A stretch of DNA of 64,000 nt, taken from positions 398,492-462,491 of the forward strand of contig NZ_MTHD01000004.1 in the NCBI RefSeq assembly GCF_001956855.1, in the 5' to 3' direction. The stretch is from Azonexus hydrophilus (GTDB lineage Bacteria > Pseudomonadota > Gammaproteobacteria > Burkholderiales > Rhodocyclaceae). Positions 43,207 to 56,345 of this stretch are shown here, in pieces. The position numbers and the translations under genes were made by a program. Each line of letters opens with the position of its first letter. Position 1 is the first letter of the stretch. Below the pieces are notes generated by a model, which saw nothing but the letters and a program-made list of their open reading frames with translations, searched no databases and was not told the DNA's origin.

Positions 43207-44487
43207 TTACTTCAGGAAAGGCCCCCATGCCGGTTCGCGAACGTCGCCCGCGGCAATGGAAAGGCGTTGTTTTATGCGACCATCGATGGACACGGCCGAC
43301 AACAGGCCGCGGCCACCGACTTCGGTAGCAATCAGGATCATCCGGCTGTTCGGCGCAAAGCTCGGCGATTCGTCCTTGTTCGAATCGGTCAGCACCTGGA
43401 CCTGGCGGCTGGCCAGATCCATGACTGCCAGCTGGAAACGACCGTCGCGGCGGGCGATGAAAGCCAGGCTTCGGCCATCCGGTGACGGCCGCGGCGATAC
43501 GTTGTAGCTCCCCTCGAAAGTCACGCGCTGGGCAGCACCGCCGCTCGCGTCAATGCGGTAGATCTGCGGGCTGCCGCCGCGATCCGAGGTGAAATAGATG
43601 TGTGCGCCATCGACGGAATAACGCGGCTCGGTGTCGATTCCGGACGACTGCGCCAGGCGCTGCAGACCACTGCCATCGACATTGACCGAGTAAAGCTGCG
43701 AGTTGCCGTCCTTGGACAAGACCACGGCCAGCTTGCGACCATCGGGCGACCAAGCCGGCGCCGAATTGGAGCCCTTGAAATTGGCGACGATGTGGCGTTG
43801 ACCGGAAGCCAGCGAATGCACGTAGACCACCGGCTTCTTCTTTTCGAAGGAGACGTAGGCCAGCTTGCTGCCGTCCGGCGACCAGACCGGCGAGATGATC
43901 GGCTCGGCCGACGTCAGCGCGGTGGCCGCGCCCTGTCCGTCAGCATCGGCGATCTGCAGCAGGTACTGACCGCGTGACTTGACGACATAGGCAATGCGGG
44001 TCGAGAAAACCCCCGGCTCACCGGTCAGCTTCTCGTAGATGAAATCGGCAATGCGATGGCCGGCCATGCGCAATTGCGCACTGTTGGTGACATAGACCGC
44101 GCCGCCCAGCGCCACGCCCTTTTGCGTGTCGTACAAGCGGAACCGCGCTTCCATGCGGCCATCCGGATTGCGCACGACGCTGCCGGCGGCAAGCGCATCG
44201 GCACCACGCCCCTTCCACGCTGCATGATCGACCGGCGCATTCTCGTCGAGCACCGCCCCGGCCGGATCGACCAGCTTGAACAGCCCGCTGCGCTCAAGAT
44301 CGGCCCGCACGGTCGCGGCAACGATGCGCGCCATGGTCGGATCGCCGGCGAAATCGGCGATCGCCACCGGAATGCGGTTGGCACCGGCGCCGGTAATTTC
44401 GATGGATAGCTGCGCGTGAGCAAATCCTGCGGTCAACAAGCTGCAGAGCAGGAAAATACGACGGGAAATTCTGGACATTGTGTTCAT
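43207..44487 (-). CDS. tolB: Tol-Pal system beta-propeller protein TolB
   Basis: 426 residues from [18 protein letters not shown]; the signal peptide ends near AHA (residue 26). An N-terminal domain is followed by a six-bladed propeller with repeated [22 protein letters not shown] and [11 protein letters not shown] strands. An ATG three codons later is an equally possible start. It is periplasmic and shuttles between Pal and TolA. Confidence 0.95.
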   Translation of the reverse strand: MNTMSRISRRIFLLCSLLTAGFAHAQLSIEITGAGANRIPVAIADFAGDPTMARIVAATVRADLERSGLFKLVDPAGAVLDENAPVDHAAWKGRGADALAAGSVVRNPDGRMEARFRLYDTQKGVALGGAVYVTNSAQLRMAGHRIADFIYEKLTGEPGVFSTRIAYVVKSRGQYLLQIADADGQGAATALTSAEPIISPVWSPDGSKLAYVSFEKKKPVVYVHSLASGQRHIVANFKGSNSAPAWSPDGRKLAVVLSKDGNSQLYSVNVDGSGLQRLAQSSGIDTEPRYSVDGAHIYFTSDRGGSPQIYRIDASGGAAQRVTFEGSYNVSPRPSPDGRSLAFIARRDGRFQLAVMDLASRQVQVLTDSNKDESPSFAPNSRMILIATEVGGRGLLSAVSIDGRIKQRLSIAAGDVREPAWGPFLK

Positions 44488-44509
44488 TTTCAGTGAATTG
44501 AGCGCGATT

Positions 44510-45280
44510 TTACTCTTCAAACGGCTTGTATTTGATTTCCAGCGTACGCTGGAACAATGACGGATCGTCGGGCTTGGGCAACGGCGACGAGCGGCGGATG
44601 GCGCGTTCGATCGCTTCGTCGAGGACCGGCATGCCGCTCGAACGCTTCAGACGGACATCAAGCACTTCCCCGTTCGGCAACTGGTTGACCTCGAAAATCG
44701 CCTCCGGGTTGCCCTGAATGGCAGGTGGCAGCACGATGTTGCCGCGGATCTTGCCGCGGATTTTCGCCGCATAGCTTTCCAGACCACGGCGGTTCGCCGC
44801 TGCTTTCTGTTCCTTGTCCGCCAGCGTGGCCAGGAGATTCTGTTCGGCCGTCGACTGGCGCTGCCGGCTTTCCCGTTCCAGCATTTCCTTGAACGGATCG
44901 ACCTTGGGCGGTGGCGGTTTCTTGTCGACCGGCTTGACCTCGGGCTTGGGCTCGGGTTTCGGCGGCTCGGGCTTTTTCGGTTCGGGTTTCTTCTTTTCTT
45001 CCTTGACCACGATCTCCGGTGCCTTCGGCGGCACAACCTTCGGCGGCTCCACCGGCACCGGCTTCGGTTCCGGCGCGACTTCCTTCGGTGGCGGGGGCGG
45101 CGGCGCGACGCGCGTCGCCTGTACCGGCACCGGCGACCACAGCTCGACGTTCATCGCCTCCGGCTCGCTGCGCTTCCACTGCACGCCAAAGAACAGCGCA
45201 GCGATCAGCAACAGATGCACGATCAGCGTGAAGGCAACCGCCTTCTTCTTGCCGGGTTCCGCTGGACGATCAGGGATCAT
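44510..45280 (-). CDS. tolA: Tol-Pal system protein TolA
   Basis: 256 residues: a membrane anchor ([19 protein letters not shown]), a long Pro/Lys/Glu-rich linker (residues 60-125) and a C-terminal TonB-like domain ([18 protein letters not shown]...[15 protein letters not shown]). The linker is Pro/Lys-type and short compared with the long Ala-rich helix in E. coli TolA (421 residues). It transmits the proton-motive force from TolQR. Confidence 0.93.
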   Translation of the reverse strand: MIPDRPAEPGKKKAVAFTLIVHLLLIAALFFGVQWKRSEPEAMNVELWSPVPVQATRVAPPPPPPKEVAPEPKPVPVEPPKVVPPKAPEIVVKEEKKKPEPKKPEPPKPEPKPEVKPVDKKPPPPKVDPFKEMLERESRQRQSTAEQNLLATLADKEQKAAANRRGLESYAAKIRGKIRGNIVLPPAIQGNPEAIFEVNQLPNGEVLDVRLKRSSGMPVLDEAIERAIRRSSPLPKPDDPSLFQRTLEIKYKPFEE

Positions 45281-45283
45281 CGA

Positions 45284-45685
45284 CTACTTGACCGAAGTTT
45301 CCAGACCGACGCGGTCGAAGCCCTGCTTCTTCACCTCGTCCAGGGCCTTGATCACATCACGGTACGGGACTTCTTCGTCACCGGCGACCAGCACCGCCAT
45401 CTCCGGCGTCTTCCGGCGTTCCTCAGCCAGCACCTTGCGCAAATCGCCGACGCCGTCGAGCTTCTGCTCCTTGCCATCGACATCGAACAATGACAGCGCA
45501 CCATCCTTGTCTACCTGCACGCGCAGGAATTTGTCCGGCTTCTGCGGCGCCGTCCCGGTCGCCGGCAAATTGACCGAGCCGGTGGTCATCATCGGCGTCG
45601 CCACCATGAAGATGACGAGCAACACCAGCATCACGTCGATGTACGGAACGACGTTGATCTCGTTTTTCAGACGGCGCTGGCGCAT
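45284..45685 (-). CDS. tolR: Tol-Pal system protein TolR
   Basis: 133 residues of the ExbD/TolR family. A single transmembrane helix with the essential Asp (NVVPYIDVMLVLLVIFMV) precedes a periplasmic domain. It follows tolQ by three bases and precedes tolA by three. Confidence 0.95.
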   Translation of the reverse strand: MRQRRLKNEINVVPYIDVMLVLLVIFMVATPMMTTGSVNLPATGTAPQKPDKFLRVQVDKDGALSLFDVDGKEQKLDGVGDLRKVLAEERRKTPEMAVLVAGDEEVPYRDVIKALDEVKKQGFDRVGLETSVK

Positions 45686-45688
45686 GAC

Positions 45689-46366
45689 TTACCGCATCTG
45701 CCGTTGCAGGATGTTCGAGAATTCTTCCATGAACGACTCGTAGCGCACGGCGATGCGGTCGATGTCATGCGAGAAACGGTTGTAGGCCAGCACCGCGGGA
45801 ATGGCCGCGAACAGGCCGATGGCCGTAGCGACCAGGGCCTCGGCGATGCCCGGTGCAACCGAGGCGAGGGTTGCCTGGCCGACGTTGGACAGCGCGCGGA
45901 AGGCATGCATGATCCCCCAGACCGTGCCGAACAGGCCGATGTAGGGCGACACCGAACCGACCGAGGCAAGGAAGGCGAGATGCGCTTCCAGCGTATCCAT
46001 CTCGCGCTGGTAAGTGGCACGCATGGCGCGGCGGGAACCGTCGACGACGTCCTTGGAATCCAGGTTCTTCTGGCCACGCAGCTTGGTGAATTCGCGGAAG
46101 CCGGCTTCGAAGATGCGCTCCATGGAACCGGCGCTGTGGCGATCGTTGACCGCGCTCTGGTAAAGGTTGTTGAGATCGCCGCCGGACCAGAAATCGCGCT
46201 CGAAATCCTCGGTCTTGCTGCGCGCCTGCTTGACGGCAAACCACTTCATCGCGATGTAGTACCAGGACATCATCGAGACGCCGGCGAGCAGGGCCATGAC
46301 CGCCTGCACAACCACGCTGGCTTGCAGGATCAGGTGAAGGATGGACATATCCTGGGCAGGGTTCAT
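45689..46366 (-). CDS. tolQ: Tol-Pal system protein TolQ
   Basis: 225 residues of the ExbB/TolQ family with three membrane helices; the conserved stretch SVGSVSPYIGLFGTVWGIMHAF is clear. The ATG overlaps the ybgC stop (ATGA). A second ATG at residue 7 (MSILHLILQAS) is possible. Forms the proton channel with TolR. Confidence 0.95.
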   Translation of the reverse strand: MNPAQDMSILHLILQASVVVQAVMALLAGVSMMSWYYIAMKWFAVKQARSKTEDFERDFWSGGDLNNLYQSAVNDRHSAGSMERIFEAGFREFTKLRGQKNLDSKDVVDGSRRAMRATYQREMDTLEAHLAFLASVGSVSPYIGLFGTVWGIMHAFRALSNVGQATLASVAPGIAEALVATAIGLFAAIPAVLAYNRFSHDIDRIAVRYESFMEEFSNILQRQMR

Positions 46367-46785
46367 TTCAGTGCTTCCAGCTTGGCATGCAGATAATCGG
46401 GTATGGGAGCGGGCGTCATCGTCGCCATGTTGACGCAGGCGATCTCGACGCTGCCGGTAACGAGTTCAACGTCGCCGCGGCGGACGTGCTGGCGGAAGAC
46501 AACGCGCACCCGCGTCAGCTTTTCCACTTCCAGGCCAACGACCAGTTCGTCATCAAGACGCGCCGGCTTCAGATACTCGCAACTTGCCTTGCGCGCGACG
46601 AAGCCGATACCGGCCTCGCTGGCCAGTTGCGCCTGCCCGTAGCCGGCAACACGCATCCACTCGGTACGGCAGCGCTCGAAGAATTTCAGGTAGTTGGCGT
46701 AGTACACCACGCCACCGGCATCCGTATCCTCGTAGTAGACTCGGACCGGAATTGAGAAGGCGTTGGCACTGGGTTGATATTTCAT
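46363..46785 (-). CDS. ybgC: Acyl-CoA thioesterase YbgC (hotdog fold)
   Basis: 140 residues. The hotdog active-site motif YYEDTDAGGVVYYANYLKFFERCRTEWM with the catalytic Asp is intact. YbgC is the standard first gene of the tol-pal operon; it hydrolyses acyl-CoA or acyl-ACP thioesters linked to phospholipid metabolism. The divergent neighbour is a GGDEF gene, 126 bases away. Confidence 0.94.
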   Translation of the reverse strand: MKYQPSANAFSIPVRVYYEDTDAGGVVYYANYLKFFERCRTEWMRVAGYGQAQLASEAGIGFVARKASCEYLKPARLDDELVVGLEVEKLTRVRVVFRQHVRRGDVELVTGSVEIACVNMATMTPAPIPDYLHAKLEALK

Positions 46786-46911
46786 CCCGGGATTTTACCT
46801 TGCGTCGCAACATCCAATTGTAACAGCTTGTTTCCACGCGGATAATCAGCCAGCCCCCGACATCCTGAAGACAAAGTGGCGTTCGCCCGCGCCGTCCAGC
46901 ATAATCCCGTC

Positions 46912-48375
<1,464 letters not shown>

Positions 48376-48376
48376 A

Positions 48377-49431
<1,055 letters not shown>

Positions 49432-49435
<4 letters not shown>

Positions 49436-50487
49436 GATGTCGTTTCCTCGCGCAGCCAGCGGGTCAGCAGCATGTGGCCGAGCGCCAGCAGCACCGGCCC
49501 GAGAAAGATGCCGATGAAGCCGAACACCAGCACACCGCCGAACACGCCAAGGGCGATGATGAGCACGGACAGGCCGGCACCGCGGGCCATCAGGATCGGT
49601 TTGACGACGTTGTCGATGCTGCTGATGATCAGCATGCCGTACAGCGCCATGAAGATGGCCCAGCCGATCTGGCCTTCACCATAAAGCCACAGCGCTGCAC
49701 CGCCCCAGATCAGCGGCGGGCCGACCGGAATCATCGACAGGAAGAAGGTGGCGAAGCCGAGCAATACCGGCGCCGGGGCGCCGGCGATGAAGAAACCGAG
49801 CATCGCCACCGAGCCCTGCGCCGCCGCCGTGCCGACGATGCCGAGCATGACGCCAAGGACGGTACCGCGCGCCTTGTCGATCATGCCTTCGCCCAGTTCG
49901 CCACCGAGCTTGCGGGCGCCGACATACAGCGCGTTGGCGACGGTCGTCCCGTCGCGGTAAAGGAAGAAGACGACGAACAGCACCAGCGCCAGTTGCAGCA
50001 TGCCGTTGGCCACCACGCCGCCGGCCAGGATCAGGAATTGCCGGGCCGGCGCCAGCATCTGCGCAAGCAGCGCATTCAGCGCTTCCCGGCTGCGCGCGAT
50101 CTCATGCCAGAAATCGACGATCTGGCCGCCGAACAACGGAAAACCCGCCAGCCAGGCCGGCGGTTCGGCCGGCAGCCCCTGATCGACATACGGCTTGACC
50201 AGATCGATGAGCCGGTCGGCACCGCTGACCAGCGCGCCGGCCAGGAAAATCGTCGGCACCAGCAGGATCAGCACCAGCAGTGCCACCATCAACGACGCCC
50301 CCAGCGTATCGCGCCCGCCCAGCCGGGGCAGCACGCGCTCCCGGTAAAGTTCCCAGGTGCACACCCAGATGACGAAGGCGAACAGCACGGCGCCGATAAA
50401 CGGCAGCAGCACCGTGAAACAGCCGATGATGAGCAGCACCACCAGCGCAATCTGCGCCAGCCGTTTGGGATCGCTATCGTTGAACAT
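49432..50487 (-). CDS. AI-2E family (TqsA/PerM-type) membrane transporter
   Basis: 351 residues with about eight helices, including the family features [22 protein letters not shown] near the N-terminus and [29 protein letters not shown]. It lies between ruvA and ruvB and overlaps both (one base with the ruvA stop, four with the ruvB start). Family members move AI-2, sodium or other small solutes, so the substrate is not clear. There is no evident functional tie to recombination. Confidence 0.9.
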
Positions 50488-51065
50488 CAGGCCCTCGACA
50501 ACAACTTGAGCGCCTGCCGGATACCGTCCGAGGTACCGACGTCGGCCGGCAACTGCTTCATCGCCGCCGCCGCTTCCTTCTCGTTGTACCCAAGCGCCAG
50601 CAGCGCGTTGGAAATATCGGCCCGGGCGTCGTCGACCGCAACATTCAGCGAAATCCCGGTGGCGTCGGCCAGTTTGCCCTTCAATTCGAGCAGCAGCCGC
50701 TCGGCGGTCTTCTTGCCGATGCCGGGCACCTTGATCAGCCGTCCCAGTTCCTGCTGCGCCACCGCCGCCGCCAGGTCATTGACCGACAGGCCGGAGAGTA
50801 CCGACAGCGCCGTCCGGGCGCCGATGCCGGAAACCTTCAGCAACTGGCGAAAGGCAAAACGCTCGGCCTCGCTGAGGAAACCGTACAGGTAATGGCCGTC
50901 ATCGCGCACCGCAAAATGCGTCAGCAGCGTGACCTTTTCGCCGCTCCCCGGCAGGTTGTAGAAAGTGCTCATCGGCACGTCCAGCTCGTAGCCGACGCCG
51001 TTCACATCAAGCACGATCTGCGGCGGGTTCTTTTCGGCGAGCAGGCCGGTGAGTCTTCCGATCAT
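50487..51065 (-). CDS. ruvA: Holliday junction DNA helicase subunit RuvA
   Basis: 192 residues. N-terminal OB fold ([35 protein letters not shown]), two helix-hairpin-helix motifs ([19 protein letters not shown] and [19 protein letters not shown]) and a C-terminal RuvB-binding domain ([19 protein letters not shown]). It binds the four-way junction. It lies 34 bases after ruvC. Confidence 0.96.
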   Translation of the reverse strand: MIGRLTGLLAEKNPPQIVLDVNGVGYELDVPMSTFYNLPGSGEKVTLLTHFAVRDDGHYLYGFLSEAERFAFRQLLKVSGIGARTALSVLSGLSVNDLAAAVAQQELGRLIKVPGIGKKTAERLLLELKGKLADATGISLNVAVDDARADISNALLALGYNEKEAAAAMKQLPADVGTSDGIRQALKLLSRA

Positions 51066-51099
51066 GGGGTTTCCCGATACTGTATGTTCAAACAGGTTC

Positions 51100-51645
51100 T
51101 CATCCTATCAGTCGCCCGCCACGAACGCGATACCCCGCCGTCGCCAGCGCCCCCAGCCCCTGGCCGCCATGCGCGTGGCAAATGGCGCAGGCCAGCGCGT
51201 CGGCGGCATCCGCAGTCGGCGCGCCGGGCAGGTTCAACAGCCGGACAACCATGTCCTGCACCTGCTCCTTGGCCGCCTTGCCATGGCCGACCACCGCCTG
51301 CTTGACCTGCAACGCAGTGTATTCGGCCACCGGCAAACCGCCATGCACCAGCGCCGACATCGCCGCCCCGCGCGCCTGACCGAGCAGCAGCGTCGATTGC
51401 GGATTGACATTGACGAACACCTTCTCGATCGCCGACTGATTCGGCTGATAGGTGGCGATCACCTCGCTGATGCCGGCAAACAGCGTACCGATGCGCTCGG
51501 GCAAGGAGTGCTTGTCGTTCGACTTGATGCAACCGCTGGCAACATAGATCAACTGCTTGCCGTGCATCTCGATGACGCCGAAGCCGGTCACCCGCAGGCC
51601 GGGGTCGATGCCGAGAATGCGCACGGCGCTCGTTTCGCCGCTCAT
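51100..51645 (-). CDS. ruvC: Holliday junction endonuclease RuvC
   Basis: 181 residues. The catalytic Asp14 ([12 protein letters not shown]), Glu in SAIEKVFVN and C-terminal Asp pair ([12 protein letters not shown]) of the RNase H fold are present. The start overlaps the stop of the EamA transporter gene (ATGA). It resolves Holliday junctions. Confidence 0.96.
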   Translation of the reverse strand: MSGETSAVRILGIDPGLRVTGFGVIEMHGKQLIYVASGCIKSNDKHSLPERIGTLFAGISEVIATYQPNQSAIEKVFVNVNPQSTLLLGQARGAAMSALVHGGLPVAEYTALQVKQAVVGHGKAAKEQVQDMVVRLLNLPGAPTADAADALACAICHAHGGQGLGALATAGYRVRGGRLIG

Positions 51646-52496
51646 TTCGCAGGCCTCGCCACCAGGTACACCCCGCTGACCGCAACCGCCATGCCCAATG
51701 CTGCGGTCAACGTCAGTTTTTCACCAAAAACCGCCCAGGCGACCAAGGCCGTCGTCGGTGGCGTCAGGTAGAACAGGCTGGCGACATTGACCGCGCTGCC
51801 GCTGCGGATCAGCAGGTTGAGCAGGCTGATGGCGCCGAGCGACAGGACCAGCACCAGCCAGCCGAGCGCGAACAGGAATTCGCCGGTCCACGCAATGCGG
51901 TAATCCTCGAACAGCGCAACGGCAATGCCGGTGACGATGGCCGTCGGCACGAACTGGATGACCGAACCGGTACGCAGATCGAAGCGGGCGCAGAAGCGTT
52001 TCTGGTAAAGCGTGCCGGCGGTGATCGCCAGCAGCGCGACAACGGCCGGCCACAACATCGGCCCGAGCGCAGCGTCGCCGAACTTGCCGGAAACGACCAG
52101 CCCGACCCCGACAAAACCCAGCGCCAGCCCGCCCCATTGGCGAGCACTCACTTTCTCGCCGAGCAGCCAGCCGGCAGAGCAGGCCGTCAACAAAGGCTGC
52201 ATGCCGACAACCAGCGCGGTGATCCCGGCCGGCAGACCATGCTTGATCGCAACAAAGACGCCACCGAGATACAAGGCATGCACCAGCACACCGGAAACCC
52301 CGATATGCAGCCACTGCGCCGGGTCCTTCGGCCACGGCGCACGCATCGCCACCGCGATCAGCAACATCAGCGCAATCACCAGGCCGTAGCGGGTGAGCAG
52401 GAAAGACAAAGGTTCGGCGTAGGGCAGGCCGAACTTGGCACCGACGAAACCGGTGCTCCACAGGAAGACAAAAAGCAGGGGATAGATACGTTGCAT
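51642..52496 (-). CDS. EamA/DMT family transporter
   Basis: 284 residues, ten predicted helices in two EamA repeats ([25 protein letters not shown] and the second half starting near residue 145). It probably exports or imports a small metabolite; the substrate is unknown. It is the gene immediately before ruvC and overlaps it, so it probably shares its transcript. Confidence 0.87.
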   Translation of the reverse strand: MQRIYPLLFVFLWSTGFVGAKFGLPYAEPLSFLLTRYGLVIALMLLIAVAMRAPWPKDPAQWLHIGVSGVLVHALYLGGVFVAIKHGLPAGITALVVGMQPLLTACSAGWLLGEKVSARQWGGLALGFVGVGLVVSGKFGDAALGPMLWPAVVALLAITAGTLYQKRFCARFDLRTGSVIQFVPTAIVTGIAVALFEDYRIAWTGEFLFALGWLVLVLSLGAISLLNLLIRSGSAVNVASLFYLTPPTTALVAWAVFGEKLTLTAALGMAVAVSGVYLVARPAK

Positions 52497-52529
52497 CGCC
52501 GACCTGGTTAGGGAACTGCCGATTCACTC

Positions 52530-52599
52530 GTCATCGCGAGGAGCGAAGCGCCGTGGCCACCCAGAAACATCTGGATTGCCGCGCTGCGCTCGCAATGAC
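52530..52599. repeat. Palindromic intergenic repeat (REP/BIME-like)
   Basis: Left arm GTCATCGCGAGGAGCGAAGC and right arm GCGCTGCGCTCGCAATGAC form an imperfect inverted repeat around ACCCAGAAACATCTGGATT. The shape and the GCGAGnGCnnAGCG words match intergenic palindromes that are dispersed in many proteobacterial genomes. A related copy is at 59783-59840. Confidence 0.7.
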
Positions 52600-52639
52600 A
52601 AACACCTAACAATCAGCGTCTTCTCGGCGACCCAAGCCG

Positions 52640-53467
52640 TCAATTGACGATGACATTGTATTTAAGAAGCATTTTTGGCAAATGATCGTCGAGGTTGCGA
52701 ACGTGATCATCGGTCAGCTCAATCAGATTGAAATTGTATTTCTTGTAGATATCGATCTTGGTCGCCTTCCGAGCAGCATATTTCGGATCATTCTCCAAAC
52801 CCCAGTATTCGATATAAACCTTGCCGCCGGGAATGTAGAAATCACAATAAAGCTCTTCCTCAACCGGCAACTGTCGCTCATAGGCATGTACAAGCCCGGA
52901 CATGTATAGCCAGTTATCGATCAAGGCCTCGGCTTTGGAGCGAACCCAGTGACCATCGGTTGCCCGATGTGTCGGTGCAAATTTTTCCCGAAAACCCGGG
53001 GAGGCCGGATCGGGCACTTGCGCCTGCGGTTGTTCGGCCTGTTCCGATGCTTTGGCGCCCGATAGCTCCTTGACCGTATTGGTCAGGATGCGCGACGACA
53101 ACAGCGACTCGGGCCAGAGCACAAACGGAATGCCGGTTTGGTGATGCTCTTTGGCTTCAGCCTTCAGTTTCAAACCTTGCTCGGTCGGCACCCACCCCTT
53201 CCGCTCCCGATGAATCCAGCCCAATTCCGCAAGAACCTGGTTGATCTTCTGACTGGATAAGCCCAGCCGCTCACCGAGCCCGGTTGAAGACAGCAGCGAA
53301 GATGCTTTTTCCGGTTTTTTCTCCGGAAGCGAGGGGGAGGACTCTGCGGCCTTTGGCGATTTCTTGGCAGACAACCAATGCTCATAGCAAAGGGAATAAC
53401 CTGCCTTTGAAACCGGCTTCTTACATCCGGCAACAGAACAATTCGGCAGGTCTTTTTTGTCCGCCAT
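52640..53467 (-). CDS. Unknown protein: zinc-finger, winged-helix and probable PD-(D/E)XK nuclease domains
   Basis: 275 residues from the ATG at 53467, five bases after yebC. Residues 10-30 hold Cys10, Cys15, Cys27 and His30, likely a zinc knuckle. Residues about 58-125 (GERLGLSSQKINQVLAELGW...RKGWVPTEQGLKL) look like a winged helix similar to those in phage antirepressors. The C-terminal part (about 185-275) has RSKAEALIDNWLYMSGL, ELYCDFYIPGGKVYIEYWG and later LIELTDDHV, the pattern of a restriction-endonuclease-like fold with an IEYWG active strand (Glu, no following Lys). I do not recognise a named family. Confidence 0.65.
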   Translation of the reverse strand: MADKKDLPNCSVAGCKKPVSKAGYSLCYEHWLSAKKSPKAAESSPSLPEKKPEKASSLLSSTGLGERLGLSSQKINQVLAELGWIHRERKGWVPTEQGLKLKAEAKEHHQTGIPFVLWPESLLSSRILTNTVKELSGAKASEQAEQPQAQVPDPASPGFREKFAPTHRATDGHWVRSKAEALIDNWLYMSGLVHAYERQLPVEEELYCDFYIPGGKVYIEYWGLENDPKYAARKATKIDIYKKYNFNLIELTDDHVRNLDDHLPKMLLKYNVIVN

Positions 53468-53472
53468 CAGGT

Positions 53473-54198
53473 TTATTCCTCGATGACCGCCGTCGTGTAG
53501 ATTTCCTGGACGTCGTCCAGGCCTTCCAGCGCGTCGAGCAGTTTCTGCATCTTCACCCCGTCGTCGCCGGCGAACACGTTCTCGGCTTCCGGCTTCATCG
53601 TCACTTCGCCGAATTCCGGCGTGAAACCGGCGGCTTCCAGTGCGTCCTTGACGGCAACGTAGTCGGCCGCCGACGTGATGACTTCGATCGAACCGTCGTC
53701 GTTGGTCGCCACATCCTCGGCACCGGCTTCGATGGCGGCATCCATCAGCGCCGCTTCGTCGGTGCCCGGGGCAAACAGCATCTGGCCGCAGTGCTTGAAC
53801 TGGAAGGCAACGCAACCGTCGGTGCCCATGTTGCCGCCGTACTTGTTGAAAGCGTGGCGGACTTCGGCGACGGTGCGGGTCTTGTTGTCGGTCAGGCAGT
53901 CGACCATGATCGCCGCGCCGCCAATGCCGTAACCCTCGTAACGGATCTCGACGTAATCGACGCCTTCAAGTTCGCCGGTGCCCTTCTTGATCGCGGTGTC
54001 GATCTTGTCCTTGGGCATATTCACACCCTTGGCCTTGTCGACCGCAACACGCAGACGCGGATTGAAACCGGCGTCGCCGCCACCCATCTTGGCCGCCACG
54101 GTGATTTCCTTGGCGATCTTGGAGAAGGCCGCACCACGCTTTTCGTCCTGACGACCCTTGCGGTGCTGGATGTTGGCCCATTTGCTATGACCTGCCAT
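53473..54198 (-). CDS. yebC: YebC/PmpR family transcriptional regulator/translation factor
   Basis: 241 residues. The start [22 protein letters not shown] is the invariant YebC N-terminus, followed by [26 protein letters not shown] and [23 protein letters not shown]. YebC proteins bind DNA in some bacteria and aid translation of proline-rich stretches in others. Its proximity to ruvC is standard, though here two genes are inserted between them. Confidence 0.96.
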   Translation of the reverse strand: MAGHSKWANIQHRKGRQDEKRGAAFSKIAKEITVAAKMGGGDAGFNPRLRVAVDKAKGVNMPKDKIDTAIKKGTGELEGVDYVEIRYEGYGIGGAAIMVDCLTDNKTRTVAEVRHAFNKYGGNMGTDGCVAFQFKHCGQMLFAPGTDEAALMDAAIEAGAEDVATNDDGSIEVITSAADYVAVKDALEAAGFTPEFGEVTMKPEAENVFAGDDGVKMQKLLDALEGLDDVQEIYTTAVIEE

Positions 54199-54330
54199 GC
54201 TCTTTTCCTGAATGCGAATAACGAAGAAGGCGAGATTTTACCCGTCCGGCGTTTTCCCGTCAGGACGGCATCGCGCTTTTCTCCGCCGCCTGTGGCAGGC
54301 TGACGCCATCACCCGCCAGAAAGGGAAATC

Positions 54331-55212
54331 ATGTCCGCCATCCAGCGCATCGCCACCCGCGAAACCGAACTCGGCGCCGGCCTGACCATCCGCCGCGCAC
54401 TGCCCACCCGCCAGCGGCGCATGGTCGGCGCCTGGTGCTTCCTCGACCACATCGGCCCGATCGACTTCGCCCCTGACGCCGGCATGCACGTCGGCACCCA
54501 CCCGCACATCGGCCTGCAGACCTTCACCTGGCCGGTCACTGGCGAAATCCTGCACCGCGACAGCCTGGGCAACGAACAACTGATCCGCCCCGGCGAAGTC
54601 AACCTGATGACCGCCGGCCTCGGCATCGCCCACACCGAAGATTCCCCGCTACCCGGCCAGCGCCTGCACGCCGCGCAACTATGGATCGCGCTGCCGCCGG
54701 AACAACGCGACTGCCCGCCCGACTTCGTCCACTACACCGAATTGCCGACGTGGTCAGCCGACGGCGCCGAATTCACGCTGCTTGCCGGCGACCACCAGGG
54801 CCGCCGCGCCCCCACCCGCATCCACACGCCGCTGCTCGGGCTGGACATTGCCGCCACCACCAATGTCACGGTCGACCTGCCGCTAAGGCCAGAATTCGAA
54901 TACGGCCTGCTGCCGCTACTCGGGCAAATCGACGCAGCCGGCGAAACGCTCGGCGGCGACGAATTCCTCTACCTCGAACCCGGCCGCGACAACCTGCAGC
55001 TCAAGCTGCCCGCCGGCAGCAAAGCCCTGCTGCTCGGCGGCGAACCCTACACAGCGCCGCTCCAGATGTGGTGGAACTTCGTTGCCGGCGACCGCGCCAG
55101 CATCGCCGAAGCACAACGCCAGTGGGAAAACGGCAACCCGCGCTTCGGCCCGGTCGGCGATGGCTGCGCACCGCGCCTGATGCCGCCGGCGCTGCCAGCA
55201 GGTTGGGGGTGA
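54331..55212 (+). CDS. Pirin family protein
   Basis: 293 residues, two cupin domains. The metal-binding motif GMHVGTHPHIGLQTFTW with GEILHRDSLGN and a later GLGIAHTEDSP is conserved in the N-terminal cupin. Some pirins have quercetinase activity or regulate pyruvate dehydrogenase; the role here is unknown. A GAAAGGGAAATC stretch before the ATG includes a suitable ribosome binding site. Confidence 0.9.
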   Translation: MSAIQRIATRETELGAGLTIRRALPTRQRRMVGAWCFLDHIGPIDFAPDAGMHVGTHPHIGLQTFTWPVTGEILHRDSLGNEQLIRPGEVNLMTAGLGIAHTEDSPLPGQRLHAAQLWIALPPEQRDCPPDFVHYTELPTWSADGAEFTLLAGDHQGRRAPTRIHTPLLGLDIAATTNVTVDLPLRPEFEYGLLPLLGQIDAAGETLGGDEFLYLEPGRDNLQLKLPAGSKALLLGGEPYTAPLQMWWNFVAGDRASIAEAQRQWENGNPRFGPVGDGCAPRLMPPALPAGWG

Positions 55213-55420
55213 ACAGAACGCCAAAAACACCCACTCGACATGAAATCGCCCGCTCGTTATGCTGGGTGCCTGTGATCAATGACTTGCAACAGGCTCAGAC
55301 GTGGGAGACGAAGCATGATGATAGCCAGCCTACGGCAAACGACCGAGATATCCGACAGAATAGGAGACGGTTTTCCAAAAAACACCCGCAAAATGTCAAC
55401 AGCATTAAGCTAACCCCTTC

Positions 55421-56137
55421 ATGAGAATACAAAAAGCCCTAGCAATTGCCACTGCGATAGTTTGTGTTGTAGTTATTGCTCCGTGGGTCATCACTTTTGG
55501 CGGACAAGCACTTTCGCCCAAACCAGGAGACTGGGGGGTTTTTGGGGACTACATCGGTGGAACCCTTTCGGGCCCTCTTGCTCTCGCTGGCTTCATCGCG
55601 CTCCTGATCACAATCCAGCAGCAGAGGTCCTTTGCTCTAGCCGAGCAAAACAAATCTAATGACCTTAGGTATTTTGAAAGTGCGCTGCAATGCCTGAAAC
55701 GTGCCTACGAAACAATTAAACCGATTGAAGCTGAAGCACCGCCCAAGAGTCGATTGGTATGGCTTACAACAGCTAGGTGGCTTTTGGCAGCAAACTCCAT
55801 TTCGAGCAAAATTTCGGGAACGTCGCCGTCCTTAAAGAACGCATATGAGCTTGAGGCTGAACACTACAGAATGCTGTTCTGCAATTTCCTCAAACCCAAT
55901 CAGATGGACTCCGTGTTTTCACAACAGGCATTCTTTGCTGGGGACCGCTCCATGAGCGGCTCAGAGCTCGAGGAACGAAGTGTGCGTGTGATCTTAGAGT
56001 TCATGGAGTGGCCGGAGGAAAAAAGAGATGTTATTGACAAAGTACCTGTCTACACACGGGAAGAGGTCGAATCTATGCATGTATGGTTACGGGGGCTCCA
56101 GGCCTTCTTGCAGGGGAAACCTCGCTTTAAGCAATAG
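55421..56137 (+). CDS. Hypothetical membrane-anchored protein in AT-richer accessory patch
   Basis: 238 residues. Two hydrophobic segments near the N-terminus (IATAIVCVVVIAPWVITFG and LSGPLALAGFIALLITIQQQ) frame a GDWGVFGDYIGG motif, followed by a cytosolic helical domain with FYESALQC-like phage/abortive-type pattern (LRYFESALQCLKRAYETIKP). The FGDYIGGTLSG...ALLITI start is shared by many unknown proteins seen in defence or prophage regions. No function assigned. Base use is less GC-rich than the neighbours. Confidence 0.6.
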   Translation: MRIQKALAIATAIVCVVVIAPWVITFGGQALSPKPGDWGVFGDYIGGTLSGPLALAGFIALLITIQQQRSFALAEQNKSNDLRYFESALQCLKRAYETIKPIEAEAPPKSRLVWLTTARWLLAANSISSKISGTSPSLKNAYELEAEHYRMLFCNFLKPNQMDSVFSQQAFFAGDRSMSGSELEERSVRVILEFMEWPEEKRDVIDKVPVYTREEVESMHVWLRGLQAFLQGKPRFKQ

Positions 56138-56144
56138 TGAATAT

Positions 56145-56197
56145 GGGACAGACCACGATTAGTTACCCATCGAAATACGATACCGTGATCTGTTCCC
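56145..56197. repeat. Short inverted repeat containing GGGACAGACCACG
   Basis: GGGACAGACCACGAT (56145-56159) and its approximate complement ACCGTGATCTGTTCCC (56182-56197) face each other over about 22 bases. The GGGACAGACCACG word is frequent near REP-associated transposase genes in proteobacteria. No transposase is present here, so it may be a remnant. Confidence 0.4.
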
Positions 56198-56345
56198 TAT
56201 TGTCGTGCTGTCGGTAAGGTACGTTACGCCAATCACATATCAACAAAAACTCCCTTCAATAACAGTTTTCACCTCGTACAACGCAAAGACAATCAAATCC
56301 TTCTCGACGAGCACTGAACAATTTCGATATACAGAAAGACAATCC

